NCBI GenBank assembly: GCA_028697255.1
Contig: JAQVFM010000008.1
Span: forward strand, 1-43,806
From: Oscillospiraceae bacterium
GTDB taxonomy: Bacteria > Bacillota > Clostridia > Oscillospirales > Acutalibacteraceae
Reading direction: 5' to 3'
Length of the DNA stretch: 43,806 nucleotides
The stretch's first letter is position 1, and the number at the start of each line of letters is the position of its first letter. This document shows positions 34,636 to 42,891 of this stretch, piece after piece. The notes beneath the pieces were generated by a model. It was not told where the DNA came from and made no database searches. It saw only the letters and a program-made list of their open reading frames with translations. The translations under genes were made by a program, and so were the position numbers.

Positions 34636-35919
34636 ATGGGCATGAGAACATTGCGCATTGGCATGTCGGGCACAGATGTGATGGAAATACAGGCAATGCT
34701 GCAAAAGCTGGGCTATTACACCGGTGCTATAGACGGAATATTCGGACCTCAAATGCAGCAGGCGGTAATTGCGTTTCAGCGCCAATTTGGGTTGACTCCC
34801 GACGGAGTCATCGGCCCTAACACACACTTTGCAATGCAGCGGTATCTTGTTGGCTATGATACATACACAATACAAAGCGGCGATACGCTTTATGATATTG
34901 CCGCAAGGTACAACACATCTGTCGCTTTGATTATTGCCGCCAATCCGGGAATAATGCCAAACAGTTTAAGGGTGGGGCAGCAAATAACAGTACCATTCGG
35001 ATTCCCTGTCGTGGATACCAATATTGATTATACATACGAAGTTTTGCAAAGGGATATCGAAGGGTTAAGGGCGCGCTATCCGTTTTTGGAAACCGGGTCG
35101 GCCGGTCGTAGTTCGCTTGGAAGAAACCTTTACTATATACGTTTGGGCACCGGTCCCAATCAGGTTTTCTATAACGGCGCACACCATGCTCTTGAATGGA
35201 TAACAACACCTGTATTAATGAAATTTGTCGAAGATTTTTCCAGAAGCTATGCCGAAGGGCGCATGTTGGGCGGATATGACACGTCCGAAATATGGGATGC
35301 CGCAAGCATATACATAGTCCCAATGGTTAATCCTGACGGCATTGATCTTGTGCTCAACGGACTGCAGCCGGATAACCCAAACTATGATGAGCTGATACAA
35401 TGGAACAACGGCAGCACAGATTTTTCAACCGTTTGGCAGGCGAACAACAGAGGAGTGGATTTAAACCATAATTATAACGCCGGCTGGGAGCAATCCAAAG
35501 AGGCCGAGCAGGCAGCCGGTATAACAGGCCCCGGGCCGACACGATATTCCGGACCATTCCCGGAATCCGAGCCGGAAGTGCAATCAATGGTTGCTTTTAC
35601 ACGTGCACTTGATTTCAGTCTTGTGCTGGCATATCACAGTCAGGGAGAGGTAATATACTGGGATTTTCAAAACTTAGCCCCGCCAGAGGCACTTACAATC
35701 GGCAGAGCATTTGCCAATGTTAGCGGGTACACACTTGAGGAAATATCGGGAATTGCAGCTTATGCGGGATATAAGGATTGGTTTATACAAGATTTTCGTC
35801 GCCCGGGGTATACAATCGAAGTCGGGTTAGGTACCAACCCGCTCCCCATAACACAGTTTGACGAAATATATGCCGACAACCTGCCGCTCCTTCTTCTTGC
35901 TTCGATTATTCAAGCGTAG
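34636..35919 (+). CDS. M14-family gamma-D-glutamyl-L-diamino acid endopeptidase with PG-binding and LysM domains
   Basis: A zinc carboxypeptidase-fold enzyme of 427 aa that should cut between D-Glu and the diamino acid of peptidoglycan stems. Domains are a PG_binding_1 module (about 5-70, LRIGMSGTDVMEIQAMLQKL), a LysM module (about 76-120, YTIQSGDTLYDIAARYN), and an M14 domain (about 135-427). Zinc ligands are H184 and E187 in HHALEW, with a later His in AYHSQGE. NPDGID binds substrate, and YTIEVGLG has the catalytic Glu. There is no signal peptide, as in the LysM-bearing endopeptidase I class of sporulating Bacillota, implying action inside a sporangium or after lysis. GAGGGGG lies just before ATG 34636; ATG 34642 is possible. 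Confidence 0.9.
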   Translation: MGMRTLRIGMSGTDVMEIQAMLQKLGYYTGAIDGIFGPQMQQAVIAFQRQFGLTPDGVIGPNTHFAMQRYLVGYDTYTIQSGDTLYDIAARYNTSVALIIAANPGIMPNSLRVGQQITVPFGFPVVDTNIDYTYEVLQRDIEGLRARYPFLETGSAGRSSLGRNLYYIRLGTGPNQVFYNGAHHALEWITTPVLMKFVEDFSRSYAEGRMLGGYDTSEIWDAASIYIVPMVNPDGIDLVLNGLQPDNPNYDELIQWNNGSTDFSTVWQANNRGVDLNHNYNAGWEQSKEAEQAAGITGPGPTRYSGPFPESEPEVQSMVAFTRALDFSLVLAYHSQGEVIYWDFQNLAPPEALTIGRAFANVSGYTLEEISGIAAYAGYKDWFIQDFRRPGYTIEVGLGTNPLPITQFDEIYADNLPLLLLASIIQA

Positions 35920-35938
35920 AAAATTAAATAATTACATA

Positions 35939-35969
35939 AACGTCCGCAGAAAATGCCGGGCGTTTTTTT
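35939..35969 (+). terminator. Terminator after the M14 peptidase
   Basis: AACGTCCG and CGGGCGTT pair (one G-U) around a 10-base loop, followed by a run of seven T residues. It lies about 20 bases after the stop. Confidence 0.7.
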
Positions 35970-36089
35970 ATGAAAACTCTACGGTGGGCATTGCAGCCAT
36001 ACACATAACCATCTGAGTTATCGTACGCAAGGATATATAATCATAATATTTTTATTTTTTCGGGGTATTAATAAAAAGAGGTGATAAAA

Positions 36090-36239
36090 ATGGCATCTTA
36101 TGTCGATCCCAGTATCCGAGAAAAATTTGAAACACTCTCGGTGGATTTGAAAAATGCAATCTTAGAACGAAATGTACGCCTAAACTCAATCCATGACCTG
36201 ATTCGCGTTCTTGAAGAAATTGTAGCCGAGGGAAGCTGA
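36090..36239 (+). CDS. Small helical protein (49 aa), related to the 59-aa protein at 42687-42866
   Basis: A short gene with AAAAGAGGTGATAAAA before ATG 36090 and a TGA at 36237. The product has no signal peptide and looks like two amphipathic helices. From residue 13 it reads FETLSVDLKNAILERN, and later SIHDLIRVLEEIV. This lines up without gaps with FESLPSYVQDMIRQRK and SVDVLSRYAENLV in the small protein at 42687-42866: about 10 identities in 33, including F, E, L, I, R, S, L, R, E and V. I know no function. The good ribosome site and the paralogue argue that it is real. A TATAAT at 36036-36041 could be its -10 box. It is convergent with the DUF2752 gene. Confidence 0.75.
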   Translation: MASYVDPSIREKFETLSVDLKNAILERNVRLNSIHDLIRVLEEIVAEGS

Positions 36240-36247
36240 CGACTGTA

Positions 36248-36628
36248 TTACCCGCTCAAACTGATTGCGCTGTTCTTTAGTATTAAAAGTCTGAATATAT
36301 AAACTATTATGAAGGCGGCAATTATTATTACCCATAATACCGCCCTTACTTTTTTGATTGCTAAGGGACCTTTTTTTACTATCAGCAACACCGGTATTAA
36401 AGGCATCAACACTATAAGCGGGTGGTAATAAAGGGCAGCTGCCAAGTCGAGTTTTATTATCGATATAACCGAGCGTGTCATGCCACACCCGGCGCACGGA
36501 ATTCCTGTTATTAAACGGATTGGGCATCCTGCCCCTAAAAACGCTAAAGTAGCATACAGCATAGCCGCAATAACAAATCCGCCAAATTTAAGCCATGTGT
36601 TTTTTATTTTCAAATGCCCCACCGCCAT
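36248..36628 (-). CDS. DUF2752-family membrane protein
   Basis: A 126-aa membrane protein with three to four predicted helices. The diagnostic motif is CPIRLITGIPCAGCGMTRS (about residues 35-53), followed by a short helix and ALYYHPL, matching the DUF2752 pattern of paired cysteines, PxCGxTRA and an HPL/NPL end. The biochemical role of DUF2752 is not established. It begins one base after the stop of the flavoprotein gene, so translation is probably coupled; no separate Shine-Dalgarno is visible. Confidence 0.85.
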   Translation of the reverse strand: MAVGHLKIKNTWLKFGGFVIAAMLYATLAFLGAGCPIRLITGIPCAGCGMTRSVISIIKLDLAAALYYHPLIVLMPLIPVLLIVKKGPLAIKKVRAVLWVIIIAAFIIVYIFRLLILKNSAISLSG

Positions 36629-36629
36629 A

Positions 36630-37895
36630 TTAACTCAAAGCTTGAAGTGATTTTACAATCGCTTTTGACGCCAAATTTGCAGATGCCCATGCCCATTGCA
36701 GATTAAATCCTCCGCAATCTCCGTCAACATTCAACACCTCGCCCGCCGCATACAGATTGGGAACTATTTTTGATTGCATCGTTGTTGGGTTAAATTCTGC
36801 AGTTGAAATTCCGCCTGCGGTTACTTGTGCACCCGCCATTCCGCGCGTGCCCAAAACTTGAGCTTTAAATTGCTTAATTTGTTTTGCAATCAACTCTATA
36901 TCCCCATCGCTTAGCGATTCGGTTTGCATGTTAAGTGAAAACCCGGCAGATCTAATCACTGTCTGTCCAACCCTTTTTTGCAAAAGGCCTGTTAAAACGT
37001 CCCCCATCGTACGCCCCGGCATTGCCAATCGGCGTCTTAAGGATTTTATTAAGTCTGCATAATCCATTTGCGGTATTAAATCAATCACCGCAACCATTCT
37101 CCCCTGCTTTTTAAGCTCCCATTCGGCAACTGCTCGAGAAATTTGCATAACTGCCGGACCGGAAAGCCCATATTCGGTAAACAGGATTTCACCTTTATAC
37201 TCTGCCAGACATCTGCCTTCATGCAAAAATGAAATAGAAGCATCAACGCGTATACCCTTCAGCGCCTTTATAAATTGCGTATCGGTGCGAACCTGCACAA
37301 TTGACGGAAAAAGGGTGGTGCGCGTGTGCCCAAGTGATGTAAGCAGCCGGTATGCATCCGGCGAGCCGCCGAGCGAAGGTGACGCCATTCCGCCCGTACA
37401 CACAAGCACATAACGTGCGCTAAAATACCCTGTTGCAGTTTTCAGTTTAAAAGCTGAGTCTGTTGCCTCAATATCCAACACTTCGGCATCACAGATTTCA
37501 TGTGCTCCGAGAGCTGCCATTTCAAGCCTGAGACAGTCAAGCACAGCGCCTGCGTGCTTGCATATCGGATAAATTCGGCCATTCTCGCGCACAGTACATT
37601 CGACGCCTATCGAGTTAAAGAACTCACATGTCTTTTCGGGCAAAAAAGAATTTAGCGCGTGCTTTGCAAATGACAGATCGCCGTGATAACAAGCCGGGGT
37701 TGTGTGAAAATTGCTTAAGTTACAGGTTCCATTTCCCGTTGCAAGCAGCTTTCGTCCCGTGCGGGGTGATTTTTCGAGTATTGCCGTAGAAACCCCGCAG
37801 GTCTGGCGCATAATAAAAATCGACGCTGCAAGCCCGGCTGCTCCTCCGCCCACTATAATCACATCATACGGGTGTTTAAAATCCGATTTTGCCAT
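36630..37895 (-). CDS. HI0933/YhiN-family FAD-dependent oxidoreductase
   Basis: A 421-aa flavoprotein of the HI0933 (YhiN, BaiN-like) family. The N-terminal dinucleotide fold is VIIVGGGAAGLAASIF. TGRKLLATGNGTCNLSN near residue 47 is the family hallmark. LVCTGGMASPSLGGSPDAY and a C-terminal FAD motif, GEVLNVDGDCGGFNLQWAW, complete it. Members have been described variously as bile-acid reductases or aminoacetone oxidases, but the substrate here is unknown. AAGGAG lies before ATG 37895, and a 50-bp repeat element sits immediately upstream. It leads a two-gene unit with the DUF2752 protein. Confidence 0.9.
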   Translation of the reverse strand: MAKSDFKHPYDVIIVGGGAAGLAASIFIMRQTCGVSTAILEKSPRTGRKLLATGNGTCNLSNFHTTPACYHGDLSFAKHALNSFLPEKTCEFFNSIGVECTVRENGRIYPICKHAGAVLDCLRLEMAALGAHEICDAEVLDIEATDSAFKLKTATGYFSARYVLVCTGGMASPSLGGSPDAYRLLTSLGHTRTTLFPSIVQVRTDTQFIKALKGIRVDASISFLHEGRCLAEYKGEILFTEYGLSGPAVMQISRAVAEWELKKQGRMVAVIDLIPQMDYADLIKSLRRRLAMPGRTMGDVLTGLLQKRVGQTVIRSAGFSLNMQTESLSDGDIELIAKQIKQFKAQVLGTRGMAGAQVTAGGISTAEFNPTTMQSKIVPNLYAAGEVLNVDGDCGGFNLQWAWASANLASKAIVKSLQALS

Positions 37896-37913
37896 ACGGC
37901 AACTTCTCCTTCA

Positions 37914-37963
37914 TAGCCGGTTGCGCAATATACGGATTGCGGGCGAACTGCCGCAATCGGCTA
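37914..37963. mobile_element. MITE-like repeat, copy D (50-bp mini-element)
   Basis: The ends TAGCCGGTTGCG and CGCAATCGGCTA are inverted repeats (11 of 12). The inside reads CGGATTGCGGGCGAACTGC, matching the outer segment and core of copies A and C. The other half is missing, leaving a compact element. It abuts the ribosome binding site of the flavoprotein gene. Confidence 0.6.
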
Positions 37964-38136
37964 AACAATAATTGTCCCATATCGAATTATACCCATAAAA
38001 ACTCCGCATTACAAGACAATTAAGCAATGCAATATAAAGTGTAATGGTTAAAATAATATTTATTTTTGTTTTATTCTTCCAAATTACATATAAATACATT
38101 ATAATAGTCCCATACGATATTTGAGGGGGATCTTCG

Positions 38137-40797
38137 TTGATTTGGCATAGTAACACACCGGATCAAGTTGCAAAAGAACTGCGCACCGATCTTGAAAAAG
38201 GTTTAAATGAAAAAGAAGCTGACAAGCGGCTTGAAAGCTATGGAGAAAACAAGTTAAACGAAAAGCCGCCGCGCACATATCTGCAGCGTTTTTTTGACCA
38301 GATGAAAGACGTAATGGTCATTATCCTAATAGTTGCTGCTGCAGTATCGCTGGGACTCAGCATTTACCATGCCTTGACGGGTGGGCAAGCCGATTGGATT
38401 GAACCAATAGCTATAATACTGATTGTGATAATAAACGGAGTTCTGGGCGTTGTCCAGGAAAGTAAAGCCGAGGCAGCGCTTGAAGCATTAAAAAATATGT
38501 CAGCTCCTTCTGCACGCGTATTGCGCGAAGGAGTTTTAAAGTCGATAAAGTCTACACAGCTTGTACCCGGCGACATAATTGAAATAGAGGCAGGAGACAT
38601 GGTTCCGGCCGATTGTCGGCTTATATCGTCGGCCAGTCTGCGTTGTGACGAGGCTTCATTAACGGGTGAATCGGTGCCGGTCGAAAAGAATGCATCAGCC
38701 GATATCCCGGATATTGCGCCGCTTGGCGACAGACTCAATATGGTATATGCCGGTTGCGCAGTATCCTATGGACATGCGCGCGCCATCGTTGTTGATACCG
38801 CAATGGAAACAGAAATGGGCAAAATTGCCACAATGCTGGAGGATGAAAACGAGGGTGTTACACCTCTTCAGCTTAAGCTTGCCCGGCTTGGTAAAACGCT
38901 GGGCTTTCTGGCTCTTGGTATATGCGCGGTGATATTTATATTCGGACTAATTTACGGTCTTAACCCGCTTAGTATGTTTATGACCGCGGTATCATTAGCG
39001 GTGGCCGCTATTCCCGAAGGTCTGCCCGCAATAGTGACAATTGTGCTTGCAATCGGTGTGCAGCGCCTTGTTGCCAAAAACGCTATTATACGCCGTTTGC
39101 CCGCAGTGGAAACTCTGGGCAGCGCCTCGGTAATCTGCTCAGATAAAACCGGCACGCTAACGCAAAACCGTATGACACTGGTCAAGATTTTTAATGGCAG
39201 AAAGATAATACCCATTGATGACCAAATGCCTGACAGTGCAAAAGCGCTTATCAGACTTGCAACCCTGTGCACGGACGGCAGTGTTACGATTGAAAACGGT
39301 GTTGAAAAGCACATTGGTGACCCTACTGAAACAGCTATTGTGGCAGCGGCGCTGCGCTGCGGATTTGTTAAGGAGGAGCTTAACACAGAACATCCGCGCG
39401 TCGGTGAAATACCCTTTGACTCTGATCGCAAGCTGATGACAACAATTAACCTGATTGAAGGCAAAAATGTGGTTATTGTAAAAGGTGCTCCCGACATCCT
39501 GTTCGGACGATGCATATGGGATAACGACGACAGCCTTAAAGCTGCCGAAGAGGCCAATAGAAGCATGGCACAAGATGCGCTTCGCGTACTCGCAATAGGG
39601 TATAAAACAATCGATGAAATGCCGGCCGAGCATATTCCCGCCGAGCTGGAAAACAAGTTAACATTCGGCGGGCTTGTCGGAATGATTGACCCGCCACGTC
39701 CCGAAGTGATGCACTCAATTGACGAATGCAAGACTGCCGGCATTCGCACTGTTATGATAACAGGCGACCATGTGGTCACTGCTTCGGCTATTGCTGATGA
39801 GCTCGGAATTATTGAAGATGAAAGTGAGGCCATAACAGGTTCACAGCTTGCAAATCTCAGTGATGATGAGCTTTTTGAAAACATTCGGCATTACAGGGTA
39901 TATGCGCGCGTCACACCGTCTGACAAAATACGAATTGTAAAGGCCTGGCAGCGTGCCGGAGAAGTTGTAGCAATGACGGGCGACGGTGTCAACGACGCGC
40001 CGGCACTTAAAGCTGCCGATATAGGCTGCGCAATGGGCATAACCGGTACTGATGTTGCAAAAGGTGCCGCAGACATGACACTTACCGATGATAACTTTGC
40101 AACTATTGTGACTGCAGTAAGAGAAGGTCGCGGCATATACGATAATATCCGCAAAGCAGTTCATTTCCTGCTTTCCTGCAATCTTGGCGAAATCATAACC
40201 GTGTTTGTTTCCATGCTGCTATGGAAGGAATCACCGCTTATGCCGATACAGCTTTTGTGGGTTAACCTGGTTACTGACAGCCTGCCCGCCATTGCGCTTG
40301 GAATGGAACCGGTTGAATATGACGTAATGAACCGGCGCCCGCGCTCTAAAGATGAAAGTATTTTCGCCCGTGGTGTTGGGGTAATGGCACTTTTTCAAGG
40401 GGCAATGATTGGCATTTTGACTTTGATTGCATACTTTGTTGGCTCGCGTGTTTTCTCGCTGCAAGGCGGCGCTCCAAACATTCCGCTCGGCGAAAGCATG
40501 GCGTTTGCAACTCTTGCACTTTCTCAGCTTGTTCACGCATTCAATGTGCGTTCGACACACTCAATTTTTAAAATCGGTATCCATACGAACAAATATATGC
40601 TCGGAGCGTTTGCCGCTTCGCTTACACTAATGCTCTCGGTATTGTTCTTGCCGCCGCTGCAAAGCATTTTCGAAGTTATCCCAATGACAGGCAACCATTG
40701 GGGAATTGTCGCTGCACTTTCGTTTGCACCTTTTGTTATCGTCGAGATTTCAAAAGCTGTTATAGGCATTATAAAAAGATTTAAACCTAAAGATTAA
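38137..40797 (+). CDS. P2-type cation-transporting ATPase (Ca2+-ATPase-like)
   Basis: An 886-aa P-type ATPase with the full domain set. It has an N-terminal cation_ATPase_N region, an actuator domain with LTGESVPVEK, phosphorylation site CSDKTGTLT (Asp336), a nucleotide-binding domain with KGAPD, TGDHVVTA, and the hinge TGDGVNDAPALKAADIG. Ten membrane helices are predicted. M4 has AAIPEGLPAIVT, M5 LLSCNLGEI and M6 NLVTDSLPAIALG. These Ca2+-site residues resemble SERCA/PMCA pumps, so Ca2+ export is the best guess, with Mn2+ or Na+ possible. The start is TTG 38137, with GAGGGGG about seven bases upstream. A membrane protein follows after 29 bases. Confidence 0.93.
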   Translation: MIWHSNTPDQVAKELRTDLEKGLNEKEADKRLESYGENKLNEKPPRTYLQRFFDQMKDVMVIILIVAAAVSLGLSIYHALTGGQADWIEPIAIILIVIINGVLGVVQESKAEAALEALKNMSAPSARVLREGVLKSIKSTQLVPGDIIEIEAGDMVPADCRLISSASLRCDEASLTGESVPVEKNASADIPDIAPLGDRLNMVYAGCAVSYGHARAIVVDTAMETEMGKIATMLEDENEGVTPLQLKLARLGKTLGFLALGICAVIFIFGLIYGLNPLSMFMTAVSLAVAAIPEGLPAIVTIVLAIGVQRLVAKNAIIRRLPAVETLGSASVICSDKTGTLTQNRMTLVKIFNGRKIIPIDDQMPDSAKALIRLATLCTDGSVTIENGVEKHIGDPTETAIVAAALRCGFVKEELNTEHPRVGEIPFDSDRKLMTTINLIEGKNVVIVKGAPDILFGRCIWDNDDSLKAAEEANRSMAQDALRVLAIGYKTIDEMPAEHIPAELENKLTFGGLVGMIDPPRPEVMHSIDECKTAGIRTVMITGDHVVTASAIADELGIIEDESEAITGSQLANLSDDELFENIRHYRVYARVTPSDKIRIVKAWQRAGEVVAMTGDGVNDAPALKAADIGCAMGITGTDVAKGAADMTLTDDNFATIVTAVREGRGIYDNIRKAVHFLLSCNLGEIITVFVSMLLWKESPLMPIQLLWVNLVTDSLPAIALGMEPVEYDVMNRRPRSKDESIFARGVGVMALFQGAMIGILTLIAYFVGSRVFSLQGGAPNIPLGESMAFATLALSQLVHAFNVRSTHSIFKIGIHTNKYMLGAFAASLTLMLSVLFLPPLQSIFEVIPMTGNHWGIVAALSFAPFVIVEISKAVIGIIKRFKPKD

Positions 40798-40826
40798 ATT
40801 TATCTACTAAAAAGGGGCGGAATATT

Positions 40827-41582
40827 ATGACAAATGAATCAGAAATAAGAAAGACACCCGCGCGTACCGAGCCATTTGCATGGTTTACGCTTGAGAGATG
40901 CCTTAACGGACTTTTGATTGCATCGGTGGTTCAGCTAATATTGGCTTTAATGATTTATCTGCTTGCATCGGTTTCATTTTATATATTGCTAATAGAGGCT
41001 GTTATTTGCATATCACTCGCCCTGTTTTCACATTACAAAGCTTACACTTCTCGATGGTCTCGTATAGTTCTTCGTGTATTATTTTCTGTCTATATTGCAG
41101 CCGTAGTTACATTCGGAGCGGTAGCCGTATTGTTGGTATATTCAAAGCTATCATCCACGGGCGATGCCCAAACAATGCTGATGACACAAACCATGCTGTG
41201 GATAGCGGTAGCAATGTTAGTTCTGCCCGCCTTGCTGTTTTTGCAGCCTGCCCTGTCTGTGGGCGCAAAGCATCGCCGCCCCTTTGACCTGATTTTCATG
41301 CGAATAGTGGCCATTTTTGTTTTTATCCTGTCAATTTTGCTATGTGTTTATGCACTCGAATTCAGCCTATTCGGTGACAGCAATTTTATCCTCACTTCGG
41401 TCAAATACACGCCCGTGATCTTGGGACATGAATTTACAATTTCTATTAACATTGACAACATTCTGACACGCATACTTTTCTGTGCGTGCAGTGCGGCATT
41501 TGTTTTATTCTCCTTTCTTGTGCGCCCTAAATCAAAACAGGCATTGGACAAGACCGATACTGATATCGAATTAAAAGATTGA
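40827..41582 (+). CDS. Uncharacterised six-helix membrane protein
   Basis: A 251-aa protein I do not recognise. Hydrophobic segments at about 24-46, 50-70, 80-105, 124-146, 160-180 and 211-235 suggest six helices. The N-terminus is polar and the C-terminus is an acidic-basic tail (KSKQALDKTDTDIELKD). AAGGGGCGG precedes ATG 40827. It lies 29 bases after the P-type ATPase and before a shared terminator, so it is co-transcribed with the pump. A role as an accessory or chaperone of the ATPase is only suggested by position. Confidence 0.85.
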   Translation: MTNESEIRKTPARTEPFAWFTLERCLNGLLIASVVQLILALMIYLLASVSFYILLIEAVICISLALFSHYKAYTSRWSRIVLRVLFSVYIAAVVTFGAVAVLLVYSKLSSTGDAQTMLMTQTMLWIAVAMLVLPALLFLQPALSVGAKHRRPFDLIFMRIVAIFVFILSILLCVYALEFSLFGDSNFILTSVKYTPVILGHEFTISINIDNILTRILFCACSAAFVLFSFLVRPKSKQALDKTDTDIELKD

Positions 41583-41604
41583 TATAAATTAATAGCTGCC
41601 AAGC

Positions 41605-41638
41605 AAAAAAATTGCCCGGCAATGCCGGGCAATTTTTA
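41605..41638. terminator. Bidirectional terminator between the membrane protein and the XRE regulator
   Basis: ATTGCCCGGC (41611-41620) and GCCGGGCAAT (41624-41633) form perfect 10-bp arms with a 3-base loop. An A-run precedes and a T-run follows, so it works in both directions for the convergent genes. Confidence 0.9.
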
Positions 41639-41639
41639 G

Positions 41640-42326
41640 TTACTTATTATTCAACTTTGTTTCAGCACTTTTTAATAAATTGAACAGCGAAGAAGCAAAC
41701 AGCGGGTAATCAGCGGATATTTTATCTGATGAAATAATCGGTGCTTCGTCAAGCCCGCTTTCATCATTAACCTTGCCGCCTGCTGCCAAGTGTCCAACAG
41801 TGGCGACCGTACGGGCAAGCTCGCCGGTCACTGCCGGCTGGTATAAATAACGCGGAATTGAAAACAACGCTTGTGGGTTTTTGGGGTTGGCAGAGTAAAG
41901 TTGGCGAAAAACCGAGTACACAGTAAGCATAAAGGCAGCAGACGCTTCGGTAGTCATGGCTTTGTTGTCGCAGCGCTGCAACAGATCGAAAATGATATGT
42001 AGCGAATTTATTATAAGCTTTTTGTTAAGTACGGGCAAAACACTTTTTCTATATTGGTTTTCCTTAACAGACGGATCATTTTCGGGTATCTCATCCACTG
42101 CAATCATTGCGCCGGTTTTGTCGGGAGTGCGACCAAGTAAATAATCACATGAAACACGATAAAAATCGGCAGCCCTCACAACAAATTCCAGCCCGCATTC
42201 CCGAATCCCCTTTTCATAATGGGAGAGCAACGCTTGTGAAACTTTAAGCTCACTTGCAGCATTTTTCTGGCTTATGCCCCGCTCTTTTCGAAGCAATGTC
42301 AAAATTCTTGGGAATGCGGTATTCAT
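41640..42326 (-). CDS. XRE-family transcriptional regulator with a helical C-terminal domain
   Basis: A 228-aa regulator. Residues about 5-60 form an HTH_3 domain: RILTLLRKERGISQKNAASELKVSQALLSHYEKG, then DFYRVSCDYLLGRT, the typical end of this domain. The rest (about 80-228) is mostly helical and not recognised. ATG 42326 is chosen because GAGGTG lies six bases upstream; the frame continues to 42359 without a ribosome site. Direct repeats around the promoter (42391-42430) suggest it represses itself. It is divergent from no gene and convergent with the ATPase operon, so its other targets are unknown. Confidence 0.88.
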   Translation of the reverse strand: MNTAFPRILTLLRKERGISQKNAASELKVSQALLSHYEKGIRECGLEFVVRAADFYRVSCDYLLGRTPDKTGAMIAVDEIPENDPSVKENQYRKSVLPVLNKKLIINSLHIIFDLLQRCDNKAMTTEASAAFMLTVYSVFRQLYSANPKNPQALFSIPRYLYQPAVTGELARTVATVGHLAAGGKVNDESGLDEAPIISSDKISADYPLFASSLFNLLKSAETKLNNK

Positions 42327-42390
42327 TACATGCACCTCAAAATATTTATTGCCAACCATATCGACCGATAATAACAGATAGGAAAAAATA

Positions 42391-42435
42391 TACTGTTTGT
42401 TTATGATTATAACCTATTTACTGTCTGTTTGTAAA
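42391..42435 (-). promoter_or_regulatory. XRE promoter with 12-bp direct repeats (candidate operator)
   Basis: Minus-strand TTTACA (42430-42435), an 18-base spacer and TATAAT (42406-42411). Two near-identical 12-mers, AAACAGACAGTA (42419-42430) and AAACAAACAGTA (42391-42402), lie in the spacer and just after the -10 box, 28 bp apart. Their placement fits autorepression. Confidence 0.6.
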
Positions 42436-42547
42436 TCGGCAATTTGTGATATTTTGGAATTTATTTTTATTATATTCTACAAAAATCACAATATATACAA
42501 ATTGTCTTTTTGATTTGTATTGATTGGCAATTGTTTTCGAGGCATTA

Positions 42548-42626
42548 GCTAAACGACGCGACGAGGTTTAGCGCATACATAAATAGAGTTATGTAAAGTT
42601 GGCGGGACACGATCTAATCCCGCCAA
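42548..42626. other. Row of three hairpins
   Basis: GCTAAAC/GTTTAGC (42548-42554, 42566-42572), ACATAA/TTATGT (42577-42582, 42589-42594) and TTGGCGGGA/TCCCGCCAA (42599-42607, 42618-42626) are all perfect. The last lies 61 bases beyond the stop of the small gene at 42687 and may serve as its terminator, though no strong T-run follows on either strand. A structured RNA is an alternative. Confidence 0.45.
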
Positions 42627-42686
42627 ATAATTATTAATACAGCAAAAATTAAATCAAAATCTCTTGTTATTGCGGCTTTTATAAAA

Positions 42687-42866
42687 CTACTTATCCCCTT
42701 GAACCAGGTTTTCGGCATATCGGCTAAGCACATCCACCGAAGTGATATTTTCTTTGCGCTGCCGTATCATGTCCTGTACATAAGAGGGCAATGATTCAAA
42801 AAGGTCACCTGCCTGCTTATTGCGCGCCAACAAATCATCAAGCCCGTTATATTTCTGCTTGTTCAA
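42687..42866 (-). CDS. Small helical protein (59 aa), related to the 49-aa protein at 36090-36239
   Basis: The product from TTG 42866 begins MNKQKYNGLDDLLARNKQAG and continues with FESLPSYVQDMIRQRK and SVDVLSRYAENLVQGDK. AGGGGGAG lies five bases before the TTG. A promoter at 42892-42920 rules out the more upstream frame opening at 42920, which would lie inside the -35 box. There is no signal peptide or membrane helix, and two helices are likely. The second half aligns without gaps to the 49-aa protein at 36090. My recollection is that small proteins with an FESLP..VQ..I..R pattern recur in Clostridia, but no function is known to me. Confidence 0.8.
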   Translation of the reverse strand: MNKQKYNGLDDLLARNKQAGDLFESLPSYVQDMIRQRKENITSVDVLSRYAENLVQGDK

Positions 42867-42891
42867 ACTAACTCCCCCTAAGGTTAATATT

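Larger units (their letters stand above)
42327..42686. other. Gene-free region upstream of the XRE regulator
   Basis: About 360 AT-rich bases without a supported gene. They hold the XRE promoter with direct repeats (42391-42435) and a row of three hairpins (42548-42626). The middle part (about 42440-42540) is very AT-rich and shows nothing specific. Confidence 0.7.

Noticed and set aside
38080-38110. Promoter for the P-type ATPase around TATAAT
   Set aside because: A good -10 is visible but the -35 position (TTCCAA) matches the consensus at only half the bases; not listed as a feature.
38952-39884. A 310-codon open frame on the minus strand
   Set aside because: It lies wholly antisense to the well-conserved P-type ATPase, is rich in Ser, Ile and Ala in a low-complexity way, and has no plausible ribosome site or family match.
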